DNA of 64,000 bases from Cloeon dipterum (GCF_949628265.1 NC_088788.1:9176001-9240000), one strand, 5' to 3'. Numbered from the stretch's first letter, positions 11,107 through 24,189 are shown. Notes: generated by a model not told the origin, from the letters alone. Program-made: numbers and translations.

Positions 11107-11514
11107 TTCACCAGTTGCATAAACCCTAAGTATTCGAAGCTGCCAACAGTTGGCGCTACCGTAGACTTTCGCTTTTAAGGAACTTCCGCTGCGATTTCAG
11201 ACTCAATCTAGCTACTATGTATTCTTCAATTAATTTACTGTTTTACATACTGATAACCAAAACCATTTCAGCCATTCGCCGCGGAAACGTTGGAAAAGAT
11301 TTTTTTATTTCAAAAAATATTTTTTCACGATTCAACGGTGATTGGTTGAACCGATTTTGGTTTTCAGAAAGTAAAAAGAAAGCTTATTTAATTAAGAATG
11401 CACCAGCAGCTATATTGAGACTGAAATCGCAGCGGAAGTGCCTTAAAAGCGAAGGTCTACGGTGGCGCCATCTATTGGCGGCTTCGAACACTTAGGGTTT
11501 ATGCAACTGGTGAA
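11107..11514. mobile_element. MITE2 copy 1
   Basis: A 408-bp element with inverted ends of about 100 bases starting TTCACCAGTTGCATAAACCC. Other copies are 23785-24189 and 38181-38494 (internal deletion). Partial copies are a left end near 33065-33180 and right ends near 21440-21543 and 36583-36690. It carries no coding sequence. No target duplication was identified. Confidence 0.75.
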
Positions 11515-12477
11515 CTTGTGCGGAACAAAACGAATACTTTTCTGTCGGTAAAATTCCCAATTTCTAATTTGACATGGAAATTATTTTAATATTTTTTGGT
11601 AATTCAGGAGCATCTTCGAATATATAAAAAAATCCCACAGTCCAGTCCCTATAGTGTTTCTTTAAATTCAATTAATTTATTTGACTTGAATTGAATTGGA
11701 GGGGAAAAGGTAAAAGTCAAAATGCATGCTTACGTTATATCAGTCATTGGAGACATATTGCTGGCAGGACCTAAAAATAGAAAAAATAAACAAAATGAAT
11801 CTCTGAACTCTCTGCTCGTTGAAAAATAAGTTTATTGTTAAATAATTTGTCTGTAGGGCTGTGAAAATAAGAAGGGAAATGATGGACCATTTTTACTGTT
11901 CATAGACGGTTTTAGACGTTTTTTTTTAATTCCAATTAAAACGTTGCATTTTCCCGATGTTATCACTCGCAGAAAAATTTTTCACTGTATCAAAATGCTG
12001 CTCTCAAATTGATAATGCAACTTTGAGTCTCACAGTGAGTACGAGAAGCGACTGATCGCTTTTGATACTCACTGTGATGACTAAATCGCTCGCTCGCTTT
12101 TCAGTCTCAATCTAACATTAAGAGCGAGCGCAAATCTCTTTTATGTACTCACATATTGAATAGACTTTATTATAAATGTCATTTTTTACAATCAGTAATG
12201 CTCGAAAAAAGCACGAAAATGTAAAAAAACTCACAATTTTAAATATAGAAATTGTTCTGGATCATTTATCCTTTACTGGGAGAGACGCAATAAAAAGTTC
12301 TTCCAAATTTTCAATCAAACAACTTAATTTTGTGCATGCCACGCATTTAAATAAATATTATGAATATTTTGTGGGGGTGCATTTTTTGCGTTTCAAAGTA
12401 GATGCATTTAGATAAAATAGCAGTTATATTCTTCTGGCTGCGAGAAATTTAAATTAAAACCACCCAACTATTTTCTT
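11515..12477 (+). repeat. Z block, unit 1
   Basis: Conserved at 24190-25166 and 38495-39449. Contains an inverted CACAGTGAGTA...TACTCACTGTG motif (near 12030-12075) followed by AGCGAGCG repeats. A 79-codon frame at 12176-12415 is kept in unit 2 but truncated in unit 3 and does not resemble a protein. Confidence 0.55.
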
Positions 12478-13134
12478 GACCGCCGAGAAGAGTTAATTCT
12501 AGAAAGGATATTGAACTGTGAAATGCAAAATTTTACAATTAACTTGAATAGGTTGAATTGTACAGATTAAATTTGACATTCGTTATCAACAATAATTTAT
12601 GATAAATGAATAAATGACGAACTAAAAGTTTTAACTTTAGATATTCACCCTGAGACTGGGTTCAAATAATTTGTGTTAAACACACGCACGCTGAAGGCGG
12701 CCTTCTTTACGGCTTTACTAAACTAAGCAGAAAATGTGTGCAACAAAACTGCAAATTAAGTAAAAAATTCTTCAGTATATACAATTAAATAGAAAACGAA
12801 TAAATATAAATGCTCTGCAAAAATGAGGTCGATAATATAATTACCTCCTTAAGCGTTGGATAGAGTAGAGGATGAGATGTTTCGTCCTGTGCGCTGGACT
12901 GCTGCTGTGCAAGTGGGCACTAATTGCAAGTGCCCCTGACCACGACACCTCCTACCCGACCGCTGCTGAGCACAAATTGAAAGTGACCCTGCCCACCTCC
13001 TACCTGCTGCAGCAATCAGAGTAGAGTGAGCTAGGGAGAATAGAGCAGTAGCCGAGAGAGGGGGAAAAATTCCTGTCTGTAAAAATGGCGGTGTCCAGTT
13101 GGTTGCATAAAATATTATGCTCTTCTCGGCGGTC
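12478..13134 (+). mobile_element. E15 element, complete copy
   Basis: Bounded by 15-bp perfect inverted repeats GACCGCCGAGAAGAG (12478-12492) and CTCTTCTCGGCGGTC (13120-13134), 657 bp. The other copies are 25167-25758 and, truncated on the right, 39450 to about 40020. Non-coding. The start of each duplication unit as counted here lies inside it, at 12819. Confidence 0.7.
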
Positions 13135-13136
13135 CC

Positions 13137-15043
13137 CATTATTTTAGCGTAAAAGTTTTTCCTAAAAAATTATAACTTTAACAAATCCCTGCCAGGATAA
13201 GAGTTGTATTAATTAATAAGTTTTCGTTTAATTTAACATGGATGTCGGAAGGGTTAGCAATACCGACTGTTGATTATTATTTTTTTTTTTGAGAAAAATG
13301 AAGACCGGATAACGAAAAGAGTTCGAATCATCCATTTTTAGCTTTAAAAAACATGGTCAACGCCTTGATGCATTGTATGTGGTCGCGAAGGTTTCAGGCC
13401 GCACACAACCGCTTTCTAAAATTCCACACCCCTTGGTTTTTGTCCATTAGAAGAAAAAATAAACTCACAGAAAAAAAATCAATGCATAATTTTGATCTGT
13501 ATTTCATGAATATCAATTTTCAGGTTGTTATCGTGCCCAAGTGGACATCCAAAGTGGAAACCTTGTGCGACTGGACGTCCGCTAGGAAGAAGAACCAAGT
13601 AAAAAGGATTTCACAACTCCAGCAGTGTACCAGTGCAGAGTTTGACGAGAGATTTTTTAGCAGAGCAAATCATTAAAAAGAAATGCGCCACCTCGATCCG
13701 AAAAAAGGTAAGAGATATCAATTTCAGGAAAATCTATAAAATTAGCATTTATAGGCTGGTCCTTTTCTGGACGATTGCGAACTTCCTCTAATGAGGATCT
13801 TTGTTTGAACGGAGGTCCCAACTTTTTTACGCATCAAATTTTTTACCTCGGATTTTTTAACTGTTAATATTTTTTATCAAGTTGCGGAAAGGAACAAATT
13901 TTGAAAGATGAATTATATAAAATCCAACAAGATACAGTCCCAATCGGTCGGGAACTTTTTGGCCTATTAATTAATGACCTGAGAGGTTCCATGACGAGGC
14001 ATGCACCCCTAAGTTGCTGAACTTCAACCCCCAAGAAAAAAAACAAAAAATGTAGCATCTTACAGTTAGGGGTGGAGGGTAAACACCCCTAAACCTTTCA
14101 GCTGGTCAGGGAAGGTCGAGACGAGTCCAACGGTGGGTAGTTTTTTCAATTCTGATGGTTAGAACCCGAGATTTGAGATGTGTAAAAATGTCAATATTTG
14201 AAAAAAATATATTTTCGCGCGCCGCTATTTCTTGAGAAGTTTGAAACCAAAACAAAATGTAAGCACACCACTGGAAAGCTCGTTTATTTTTCTAGGTAAT
14301 CATATGCATAACATGTGGGTTACATATCAAATTTCGACGTAAATTACCCTTGCCTACTACCCCTAAACCGAATTTCGTCCCTCATCTACCCTGAAATTTT
14401 AATCAAGCCTAAAAAAAAAATTCACCAGCTCTAATATTTTTCCACACATTAATATTTTAGTTTAATTATGTATGTGAATTTTGTTCTTTGTATAAATAAA
14501 CGAACTTGTTTTCAATAAGCGAAGTATTTCATGAATGAAATATTTTCTGCCCCTCGCTGGGTGGCCAGGCAACAAAAGTTACAATAGGTAGCAAGAAAAA
14601 TTCAAGCAAAACATGGGTTTTTCTCACTGTCATTCCCTCTGCAAAAGGTCTATCGTGCGTGATAGACAGCAATAACAGATAAAGAAAAAAGGGGTGAAAA
14701 TCCGAGGTTTAGGGGGTGTATACATTGCTACCAATATATCAATCACCCTTAAACACAAAACTAGCTAATCCCAAAGGGATTGTCAGTCAAGTCTAATTTC
14801 TGACATCCTCATACAGATTTAACGCGAGTACGCTACTGAGTCGAAAAGCTTTTGTTATTGCAACAAGTCTTTTTCCCCAGCCTTCTCTGGAATCAATGTA
14901 AGGGATTTTAACTATCTTTTCTTCTCAAAATTTGTATTTTTTGCACTATTAAACCCTGTCCAAGGACCGGGAACGTAAGGAAATACGTTTTGTTTGTGGC
15001 TCTATTTTGGTTGGGAATGTGAGACTTTTACGCTAAAATAATG
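13137..15043 (+). mobile_element. B element, full-length copy 2
   Basis: Near-identical to 276-2185, including both termini. Its open frame at 13353-13676 keeps the same stop before the donor site as copy 1. Confidence 0.65.
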
Positions 15044-15063
15044 CATTATTTTAGCGTAAAAGT
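15024..15063. repeat. Perfect 40-bp palindrome at second B-B junction
   Basis: Same head-to-tail arrangement as at 2168-2203, with two more paired bases on each side. This is evidently the less mutated version. Confidence 0.85.
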
Positions 15064-15870
15064 TTTTCCTAAAAAAATTATAACTTTAACAAATCCCTGC
15101 CAGGATAAGAGTTGTATTAATTAATAAGTTTTCGTTTAATTTAACATGGATTTCGGAAGGGTTAGCAATACCGACTGTTGATTATTATTTTTATGAGAAA
15201 AATGATGACCGGATAACGAAAAGAGTTCGAATCATCCATTTTTTAGCTTTAAAAAACATGGTCAACGCCTTGATGCATTGTATGTGGTCGCGAAGGTTTC
15301 AGGCCGCACACAACCGCTTTCTAAAATTCCACACCCCTTCCTTTTTGTCCATTAGAAGAAAAAATAAACTCACAGAAAAAAATCAATGCATAATTTTGAT
15401 GTATTTTTCATGAATATCAATTTTCAGGTTGTTATCGTGCCCAAGTGGAAACCTTGTGCGACTGGACGTCCGCTAGGAAGAAGAACCAAGTAAAAAGGAT
15501 TTCACAACTCCTGCAGTGTACCAGTGCAGAGTTCGACGAGAGATTTTTTAGCAGAGCATAACATTAAAAAGAAATGCGCCCCCTCGATCCGAAAAAAAGG
15601 TAAGAGATATCAATTTCAGGAAAATCTATAAAAGTAGCATTTGTAGGCTGGTCCTTTTCTGGACGATTGTGAACTTCCTCTAATGAGGATAACTTGTTTG
15701 AACGGAGGTCCCAACTTTTTTACGCATCAAATTTTTAACCTTGGATTTTTTAACTGTTAATATTTTTATCGAGTTGCGGAGAGGAAAATTTTTGAATGAT
15801 GAATTATATAAAATCCAACAAGATACAGTCCCAATCGGTCGGGAAACTTTTTGGCCTATTAATCAATGAC
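15044..15870 (+). mobile_element. B element, short form, unit 2
   Basis: Corresponds to 2186-3015 and leads into the left arm of C copy 2. The open frame is frameshifted by the same 16-base absence. Confidence 0.6.
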
Positions 15871-16251
15871 CTGAGAGGTTCCATGACGAGGCACCCGTAG
15901 TTCATCGTGCCAAATATTTGCTGCCCGGGCAGGATTATTCCCTAGTGACGCAACCCCGACCCACTTTAACCCGCTTTTTTTAATCATCTCATTGCTTGAG
16001 CGCTCCTGGACCCGATATTCAGGGCCCGAGTGCGCCAGCCCACGGTGTCAAAAAGAAAAACATTTAAAATTTTCTTTTCAGAGCATTTTAATATCAGCAG
16101 TATTTTTAATTGCAATTTTAATTTTTTATGTATTCTGCAAAGAAAATAAAAATCTGACTGTCGAAGAAATTTTTTACACTCCGATCCTCGCAACAGTACA
16201 TTTTTTTAAATTCTCATTTTCTGCCTCAATTTATTTAATTTTCATTTACAG

Positions 16252-18480
16252 AATTCAGAATGGTCATCCTCAAAACGGAGGAAAAAATTGGGTGAATCAG
16301 CCACAATCATATTCCTCCATTCCCGAGGAGCATACTCCCATGCTCCATGTTGGCAGGTAACAGACATAATCATTAAATTTCCTTACAAAGAGAGCCTCTT
16401 TTAATAGCTTCATAGGCAGTATAGATGATAATAATTTACATTATTCAATTGCAGCAGCCAGCAGACCTTTGGTGGAAAGGATCGATCCAAAAATGATTGG
16501 GTTACGCCAAGAAAGAACCCTCGCAACACCGGAAGTCCTTCAACCAGGTAAGGAAATAAATTTTAAAAAATACGTTACATGAAAAGAATAACAATTATTT
16601 AATAAATATAGCCGAATATACAATAAATTGTGAACCAACAGTGCTCAACAATCGAGTAATTGAATTTATTTCATAGGAATGAAAAAGAAAAATAATATTT
16701 CATTTGTAAAATTAGATTTATTAAAAACTTTAGGAATAGCAGTAAAGTAGCTTTTTTGTATTAGACGTTAAAGATTATTACATGTGATAGAACGAGATTT
16801 GTATACTCCGGTCCTCGCAACAGCACATTTTTTTAAATTCTCATTTTCTGCCTCAATTTTTAAAAATGTATTTTTCACAATTTTTTGAAGTCAAGGTTAT
16901 AGAGAATTATTAAAATCAGGTGTAAAAGTTGCCTACAAAAGGAACTGGTTAAAAAAAAGAAACGTTTTTAACCACTACACTGCATTTTCTTTTAAATACG
17001 GGGTTTCCCCGCTGTGCCAACTCAGCCCTTTTTGCTCTCTGTTTGATAACAAAATTTGCAATAAAGTTGCAATGAATTGAAATTTGCTCTGAGAGCGTCT
17101 GAGAATGAGGTTTGAGTTCTTTTCTGGTTTATTCCTTTCCAGCATGCGTGATTTGGCTTCACGGGACGAATGTCTTGCGTTTCAATGCAGTCCTTGGTGC
17201 GGAGGCAAGTGGCCCTTTAGTGGGCTTGGTGGGTCCCTGTGCGGCCTGGTGCGCCCATGTTATCCGTTCGCGGTGTTATTGGCACTCGGAATTCAGCATT
17301 CGTGCTAGTTGCAGTGCGTGCCCTTCCCGCTCCGAGAGGATAGGGATAAAAAGAGCAAAAATAATTTTAATTGTAGTTGTAATTATTCTTGTTAGGGGGA
17401 AAACACTAAAACCCCTCTCTATATAGCTTGGTGGCTATCTCCCTACTACTATATTACCTATTGACGCCTGCACTCTCAAAGGTGCCTAATAAACACGCTC
17501 ATTGTTTAAGTCTTTAGAACAGGAATATAACAAAAATATACTTCCATTTACAGAAATTCAAATCATGCATCTCAACAAGGAGTCAGTGGGAGCCAACCAT
17601 CACAACCACTTCCAATGGAAGGGAAAGAAAAAGAGTCTTCACCATTTAAAAGGTAATATTAGATTCGTAACGAATTTTACGTATCCATTAAATTTTCTCC
17701 TGTAAATTAAAAGTTGCCTTCAACTTATATAACATGGATTTCAGCTAACCCAAAAATTCAACATTATATTAGTTCTTACTTATTCAGACGTTGAGTATGA
17801 CTATTGCCCAGAACGAGAAATTTTGCAATTATTTTTTATTTACAACCTAAATTAAAAAAATTAAATCATTCCACTGATCAGGAATTTTCCTTTTTCTAAG
17901 ATCATTTGCATGTTCCAAAGGTACAATAACACCCAATCTTGTCTCCTCCAATCAATGAGCATCCACTACTTGAACGACATCAAAATATTCTCAGATTTTC
18001 TTCTTCTTCCCTCGGATCAGTATAAGTGTTCTTTGTTACAGGCCAAAATGTTTAGCCACTAAGAGGAAAAATCTAGCAGCCAGCAACCAAACAAAAAAAA
18101 AACGAATGTGGGCCGAACTGCCAAACTTCCACGCGTCCAATAATAATAACAATTAAAATGATCTATGATACCGGGTAATTAACTGTTGAATAGTATATGC
18201 ATGTATTTTTAGTCTTTTTGTTTGTTTATATTCATCCATTCCCATATCTTTGACGTCCCAAGGTGAATAATATTAATCAGATTTTTTCTTGTTTTTTAAA
18301 AAAAAAATTTTTTGACACTTTTTCACTTCATTTCGTTTCTTCTCGACGGTTTTATTTACTAAAATATACTTCCATTTACAGAAATTCAAATCATGCATCT
18401 CAACAAGGAGTCAGTGGGAGACAACCCTCACAACCACTTCCAATGGAAGGGAAAGATTCGGAGTCTTCCCCATTTAAAAG
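16252..18480 (+). pseudogene. C-gene cassette exons, unit 2 (incomplete)
   Basis: Four exons with good acceptors and donors are intact and phase 2 at both ends: 16252-16356, 16455-16547, 17554-17652 and 18382-18480. The last two are near-duplicates encoding NSNHASQQG...QPSQPLPMEGK. Between them, at about 18042-18180, lies a damaged version of the basic exon 28710-28775: one base is missing and a deletion joins it to the middle of the following exon. No terminal exons follow, so this copy cannot make the product predicted from copy 1. Confidence 0.45.
17040..17430 (+). repeat. R dispersed repeat
   Basis: A GC-richer stretch containing CCCATGTTATCCGTTCGCGG. Copies: about 27720-28110, 43080-43410, a partial one at 32785-32900, and a diverged one outside the array at 59555-59710. 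No tRNA-type promoter boxes or target duplications were seen, so the class is open. Confidence 0.5.
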
Positions 18481-18798
18481 GTAATATTAGATTCGTAACG
18501 AATTTTACTTTTCTATTATATTTTCACCTGCAAATTAAAAGTTGCCTTATACTTGTATAATGTGGATTTCATCTAATCCACAAATTCAACATTTTATTAG
18601 TCCTTAAAATAAAATCAGACACCATGGACGGGCGCATTTGGGCCCTAAAAATCGGATCCAGGCGCGCTCACGCAATGAGATGATTTAAAATATCGGGTAA
18701 GAGCGGGTCCGGGTTGCGTCACTGGGGAACAATCCTGCCCGCGGGCAGCGAAAATTTGGCACGATGAACTACGGGTGCCTCGTCATGGAACCTCTCAG

Positions 18799-19545
18799 AA
18801 CCATTTTGATTACTTCCCTCCATCTCTTTAATAATTATGTTCCTTTTGAATTTATTTGTCTGGATATGACAATGTATGGGGCAAAATTGCCCTGCAGAAC
18901 CATAATAAAGTACACTTTGAAACTAAATAATAACTGAAAGAAAAATCAGCTAAAATCGTTATATCTGATTTTGTACCAAAACAATTAAACCATCATTGAT
19001 GTGCATGGTATTTTTTCAGCTTCCATGACGTGAAAAATTGAAGATAATTTGATTAGCGAGACATTTTTAAAAAAAAAAATAGAATCAAGATGAGAGCAAT
19101 TGTGCATCTGTCGAATCATTCAAAATGTTTAGCAAACAGGTTATTCCCTTTTTGTGCTCTGACCGAGACGTTGCTGTGGAATGCGACTGCTTTTATTGTT
19201 AGCAAGTGCTGTTTCGTTCTTCCATAGAGCCATTGAAAAAGTATTTGAAGAATTAGATAGACTGCGCATATGTGCCTATTTTATTTATTATATTGAATAA
19301 GATGCGTTTCGCTTCATGTGTCAGAGCTGATCGTCACTTCTTTATTTTTCTTTTGTTGTATTTATAGAAAGTACACATAACGACACTTGTAAACATTTGC
19401 CGCACCTGCTACATACATAACAATTTCAATTCTTCATCCTGTTTATCCCACCAACGCTGGAGAAAAATAGGTAAGCTGGAGAACTAAATTTCAAAGAACT
19501 TATTTTTCATGAAATGTGAAAAATAGGAAAAGAGGTATGCAGGAG
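18799..19545 (+). repeat. D block, unit 2
   Basis: Same sequence and position as 5211-5945, directly after the right arm of C. Confidence 0.6.
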
Positions 19546-20479
19546 GGCTGAAGTATCCCAAGGGAGGGGACAAATTTAAAGTTAAACGTTCGCTTCTAGC
19601 TGCCGCTTTTTCAGTATTGCTGCGAACCAAAATTTTCAAGAGGATGTATATGGGGGGGTTGCTCGACTCGTTTTCAGGGATGGGGTGGTTTCGACAAGGC
19701 CTAAACAAACATTACATTGGTCCTAAAGTCGAGAAATTAATAGAAGAGCTTGAAAATGAGTCGATATTTAAAGTTAAAAATTCAAGGGGTGGATTTTTGA
19801 GGGGGTGCGTGTCCATAATTGGTCTCAATTTGTTTTGAATTTTTATGTTAGGATTTTGTAATTTGAGATGTGACAATATATTGTATTGATTTTAATTGAT
19901 TTCTCGTGATTAGGACGAACTGGATGTAGAGGTCTGAGCCGCCCAATTTTTGTCGGCTGCTGGCTATACCGGCTTAGCCGCCTAAATCTCGCGGCTGCGG
20001 CGGCTCGCCTAAAATAGGCGGCTGCTGGCTCACGGCGCAGCTTCAGTCTCTAAAATAAATGAGTAAACAGTGTGTATTGCTCCTTTTCCAGCATAGATGT
20101 AAGCGTTGACAAAAGACCTGCCGCATAAGGAGAGGAGGAGCATTGACCGCGTATAAAGTGCAGCCACCACATAATATAGTTTCATTTAATATTTAAGACA
20201 ACTTTTGGGCTATAAAAAATGTGGTGATTTCAAAAAGAGCAGTATATTTAGTATGAGTGAAAAATATCTTTATTTCAAATTTTGAAATAGGTGAACACTC
20301 GACTTTGTGTTCACATTGGAAATAAATTAAACCAGGCTTCATCCTCGATGCTTCAAAAATTGTCGTTTTCTCACACTTGATCTTTGGAGCTAGCCTCAAC
20401 TGCCCCATGAATAGGTGGGTGATATTTGTTAAGAAGTGTTTGGAATTTTCGTGTCGGAATTTTGTAAGTTTTTAAGCCA

Positions 20480-20857
20480 GTTTTAAATCCTAATTGCGAA
20501 ATTATATTTCTGTTGCGGCAGTTTCTTGCTCTGTGGCCCGTCTTTCCGCATCCAAAGCGGCGCGGGCCGCCTCCGATGTTTTTCCCTTGCTGCCGCTTGC
20601 CGGCCGGCTGCTTTGTGTGCGCATAATTGTCTTGGGCCGGGGTCTGCTTTCTGTTTTGGTGTATATTCGATCACAAGCCGAATAAACTCGCGTAACTGAA
20701 AGGTGGGTTTCCATCTTTGGCCCCGGTAAGTGAGGAGGAGGCGGCGTATTTGATGGCGTTATTGGGCGCTATCTCGTCCGGAGCCGCGGCTCGCTGATCG
20801 TTGAGACAAGGCAGCCAGGAAGCTGATCGCTGTCAGGCTACGGTCCAGATCGGCCAT
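20480..20857 (-). pseudogene. LTR-retrotransposon gag relic with zinc-knuckle remnant
   Basis: On the minus strand an ATG at 20857 starts a short frame (MADLDRSLTAISFLAALS) ended by a TAA. Another frame further on, with a run of basic and Gln residues, reads FGCGKTGHRARNC (about 20518-20559). This is the CCHC knuckle spacing (C-x2-C-x4-H-x4-C) of retroelement Gag nucleocapsids with the first Cys replaced by Arg. Frames are broken between the two parts. The same relic is at 35620-35996, and its 5' part also at 46545-46671. Polymerase and LTRs were not identified. Confidence 0.5.
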
Positions 20858-21599
20858 CTCGTATCACATGTTATGTAACAATCACGCATGTAATGATAGC
20901 AGCAGTGCCTGGCACCTGGCAGTCCTCATAAATCCCGACCTTCGAAATCAGTATTCTTTGCGAAAAAAAATGAAAGAAAGGAAAAAAATTCGCAAAGGGG
21001 CCCCAAAATTTTGTGCCACAATAATTTCTAAATTTTAATTGTCACATTGGTGTGGTGCAATATTTCCCGCGCATTCACTCCTTAAAACGTATAGCACAAA
21101 CGCCACTGGCTCTTCCGTGTCTCCACCGATAATTATAAGTTCTTAAAATTACACATAGCAGAACTGTTCCTATTTTATTTAAAATAAAAAAATCAAGACA
21201 GTGTCAGTATTTGTTTTTTTTTTAGAAGTAAATCGACATCTTAAAGTGGGTTCGTCATTTTTGATTCAAATCAATTTGCTCAATTTCGAAATAATTAAAT
21301 AACCAATTTTAAAATTTAAAAATTTTGTTTCATGACATGTGCCAGGATTGCACGTGACACTCTAAGGCGCTTACTGCCCTTACGCAGGCCGCCCCTTGCC
21401 TACTACCCCTAAACCGAATTTCGTCCCTCATCTTCCCTGATTATTTGAAGAATGCACAGTAGCTAGATTGAGTCTGAAATCGCAGCGGAAGTGCCTTAAA
21501 AGCGAAAGTGTACGGTGGCGCCATCTGTTGGTGGCTTCGAAACGCAATTTTGCGACCGTCACCTCAGCCCAAAGGGCCTCAGCCGTGGTCTCGAGCTGT

Positions 21600-21770
21600 G
21601 TCTGTCGGCGCAGCAGAAGGTGCGGAAGAATGGCCAGCAGGACACCGCCTGCTGGTCTGCGGCCGCCAGTTCTGTCCTTTCGCATCAAAACGTAGTCTGT
21701 ATATGGATCACCTCGTGGTCAAAGATATCAGGCGACAACCATGTCTCGATTTTTTATTGTTTTGATGCTG
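21600..21770 (+). pseudogene. Possible zinc-finger-like fragment
   Basis: One frame reads HRLLVCGRQFCPFASKRSL, then MDHLVV and later QPC-x-DF, which loosely recalls the degenerate C2H2 fingers of lola-type insect exons. The cysteine and histidine spacing is imperfect and all three frames are open here because of high GC, so this is weak. It is duplicated at 36747-36917. Confidence 0.15.
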
Positions 21771-22205
21771 CTGGGAATTACTCGCTCGAGTTGGACGCAG
21801 CGCGGCTCGGGAACGCTCCAGAAGGAATCGCTCATCATTGGCAAAGAGCAGGGCCAGCAGATAAAATTTTCTTCTTTTTGTAATCATTAATCATTAACCC
21901 CTTTCTCGCTCATTTTTGTAAATTTGCTGACAAGGCACGTTCTGTGGAATTCCAGCAGGCGTTGCATCTGATAAATAAGGCATTCTTGCGGCCGGCTTTG
22001 TCGCAATAAAAGCGTAAAGAGGGTAGCATCTCTGGCATTCAGCGCTGTTACCTAGGGGTTTTTTATGGAATCCTCGTCATTTCTATATAACCAGCTCTTT
22101 AGAAATTCCACCAGTGATTGGGCTTGCGTCAATGGGAAAACTAATTTAGCTATTTTCCAATCAACTGGGCAGTATTTAGGGTCGCCTCCACGCGACTCTT
22201 TCTTT

Positions 22206-23784
22206 TTTAACCCCATGACGACATCCTATTAGGACGTACGGATGTAATAGAAATAAAATAATTATGCCGTTTAACTTTTGATAATGACTGTAGCAGAAGT
22301 TTGACGAGAAGGCAAGGATTCGCACAATAAAGATGTGTTTGCTTCACAGTCCTTATATCTCCTTTATTTGGACATGTTTTGGTAAAGAATGTTTCTCTAA
22401 TTTATTGATTTATGAATTGTGATATTTATCCTAACGGTTACAGTTATTTACTATTTTAATGCATGATATTATATTTATTGAATATTCCTATTGTTACAGC
22501 CCGGATTTAAGGCATTAATATTGATAAAGGCATTCGAAAGAATATGAGGAGTTTTACTTCTAGCATTCCCTCACACCAAACCAATAGATGATTGCTTGAA
22601 TGTTTGAAAGGCGTTTCATTTTCCTTTCATGTCAGTAACATTCCACTTTTTTGTAATGGACCACAATAAGGAGCAGGTGGAATGTTCTTTAACAATAAAC
22701 GAACATTTGCTAGCTTGGTGGTATATTCTTCCTCCTTTAACCCATTTTAAGAAGTAGCTGCATTACATGAATGATTGGATCGTGCCCCGTGAAGTGTATA
22801 GGAAGCAAAACGGGAAACTCAAAGAGTACAATACAGTTGCACCTGCAGCTACGGTGTATGGCAACCGAAAACAACTTTTCGGAGTAGCTTTTGTTTGGGT
22901 ACAATTGAAGTGTGACAATTTTCAATGTACCAGAAAGAGGAATATTTTTAAATTGACTCTCTATACAAAACAGATAATTGCGAGGTGTGGATGTTCATTG
23001 GAAGGGTTTTCCATTGATATAGCTGTGAACCCTTACCTTATGTCCGGCATCAATATTTTGGTATGCTCCTGTGCGCATATTGGATTACAATACCAACTCT
23101 TAGATGATGTGAATTTATCACTAACTAATGTCGGATGACTTCAATTTTGAAAATCTGGGCTCAAGAAAAAATTAGGGCCACTGAATGAAAAATGCACATC
23201 TTTTTACTTGACACGACCAAGAATTCAATCGTTTTTATTGACTAGTTTGCTCAATGGTTTAAAGGCTAAATCAGGCACATTGTAGAATTAAGCTGCTGTT
23301 AAGTTCTTGGCTGGGTCCCTGGATTCTTCGCACCGTGTAGCCCGAAGAGTCCATATGCCTATAGGAACAGCACGGAAAATAGGTTTTTAATTTGTTTTTT
23401 GAGCACCTGGAATATTTTTGCAAAGGAAAATAAAACCGAAAAGAGGCTTTTGGTTTAATGTTACTCTCGATCTGATTTCGAGGGATTGGCGGTCATTTGA
23501 AGTTAAATCATTAATTGTCCGCAGGAATAAGTTGGATACTTTTTACTTGAAGAGCACCAAAATAACTCAATATTATCAAACGAAAATGAATATTAAAACC
23601 TACCAGTTTTATCAGTCTGATGTCATTCTCCTATCTGGCCCGTGTATTAGTTCACCGGTTGGTCGGTGGGGGTGAGCGTGGGGGTGGAGGTGGGGGTGGC
23701 GTTTTCGGTTTCGGTGGCAGTGGCGATTTCGGTGGCCCAATGTCCCTGTGGAAATCTCAGGCTTAAAAATTATGTTTTTTCCAA
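22206..23784 (+). repeat. Y block, unit 2 (longest copy)
   Basis: Retains segments separately deleted from units 1 and 3. Includes the GGT-rich minisatellite at about 23660-23735. A 123-codon frame at 22767-23138 is not preserved in the other units and is not called. Confidence 0.55.
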
Positions 23785-24189
23785 TTCACCAGTTGCATAA
23801 ACCCTAAGTGTTCGAAGCTGCCAACAGTTGGCGCCACCGTAGACTTTCGCTTTTAAGGCACTTCCGCTGCGATTTCAGACTCAATCTAGCTACTATGTAT
23901 TCTTCAATTAATTTGCTGTTTTACATGCTGATAACCAAAACCATTTCAGCCATTCGCCGCGGAAACGTTGGAAAAGATTTTTTTTTCAAAAAATATTTTT
24001 TCACTATTCAACGGCGATTGGTTGAACCGATTTTGGTTTTCAGAACGTCAAAAGAAAGCATATTTAATTAAGAATGCACAGCAGCTATATTGAGTCTGAA
24101 ATCGCAGCGGAAGTGCCTTAAAAGCGAAAGTTTACGGTGGCGCCATCTATTGGCGGCTTCGAACACTTAGGGTTTATGCAACTGGTGAA
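23785..24189. mobile_element. MITE2 copy 2
   Basis: 405 bp, same inverted ends as 11107-11514 and the same place in the unit, so it was present before the duplication. Confidence 0.7.

Larger units (their letters stand above)
15871..18798 (+). mobile_element. C element copy 2
   Basis: Left arm from 15871, right arm ending 18798, same termini as copy 1. The interior differs: it keeps the first two cassette exons, contains an R repeat (about 17040-17430) and two copies of a third cassette type, and lacks the three 3' exons seen in copy 1. Confidence 0.6.
19546..22205 (+). repeat. E block, unit 2
   Basis: About 2.66 kb, almost identical to 34686-37368. It is mosaic: a motif GCCGCTTTTTCAG shared with the inverted element at 49001-49614; a small AGCCGCC/GGCGGCT-rich unit at 19928-20055 whose ends both begin TAGAG; a retroelement gag relic (minus strand); a piece of B at about 21396-21438; the right half of MITE2; and a GC-rich segment to about 21880. 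The remainder to 22205 has no recognised content. Confidence 0.6.

Noticed and set aside
12176..12415. 79-codon frame repeated at 24865-25104
   Set aside because: Unit 3 has it truncated, composition is AT-driven, and no domain is seen; conservation is explained by recent duplication.
19928..20055. AGCCGCC/GGCGGCT-rich stretch as a gene or riboswitch-like structure
   Set aside because: Ends with TAGAG in inverted orientation and is dispersed with E; better seen as a small MITE-like unit, without a proven target duplication.
21515..21883. 122-codon frame repeated at 36662-37030
   Set aside because: All three frames are open in this GC-rich segment and the N-terminal part comes from the MITE2 end; no convincing domain.
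22767..23138. 123-codon frame in Y, unit 2
   Set aside because: Broken or deleted in units 1 and 3 and not protein-like.
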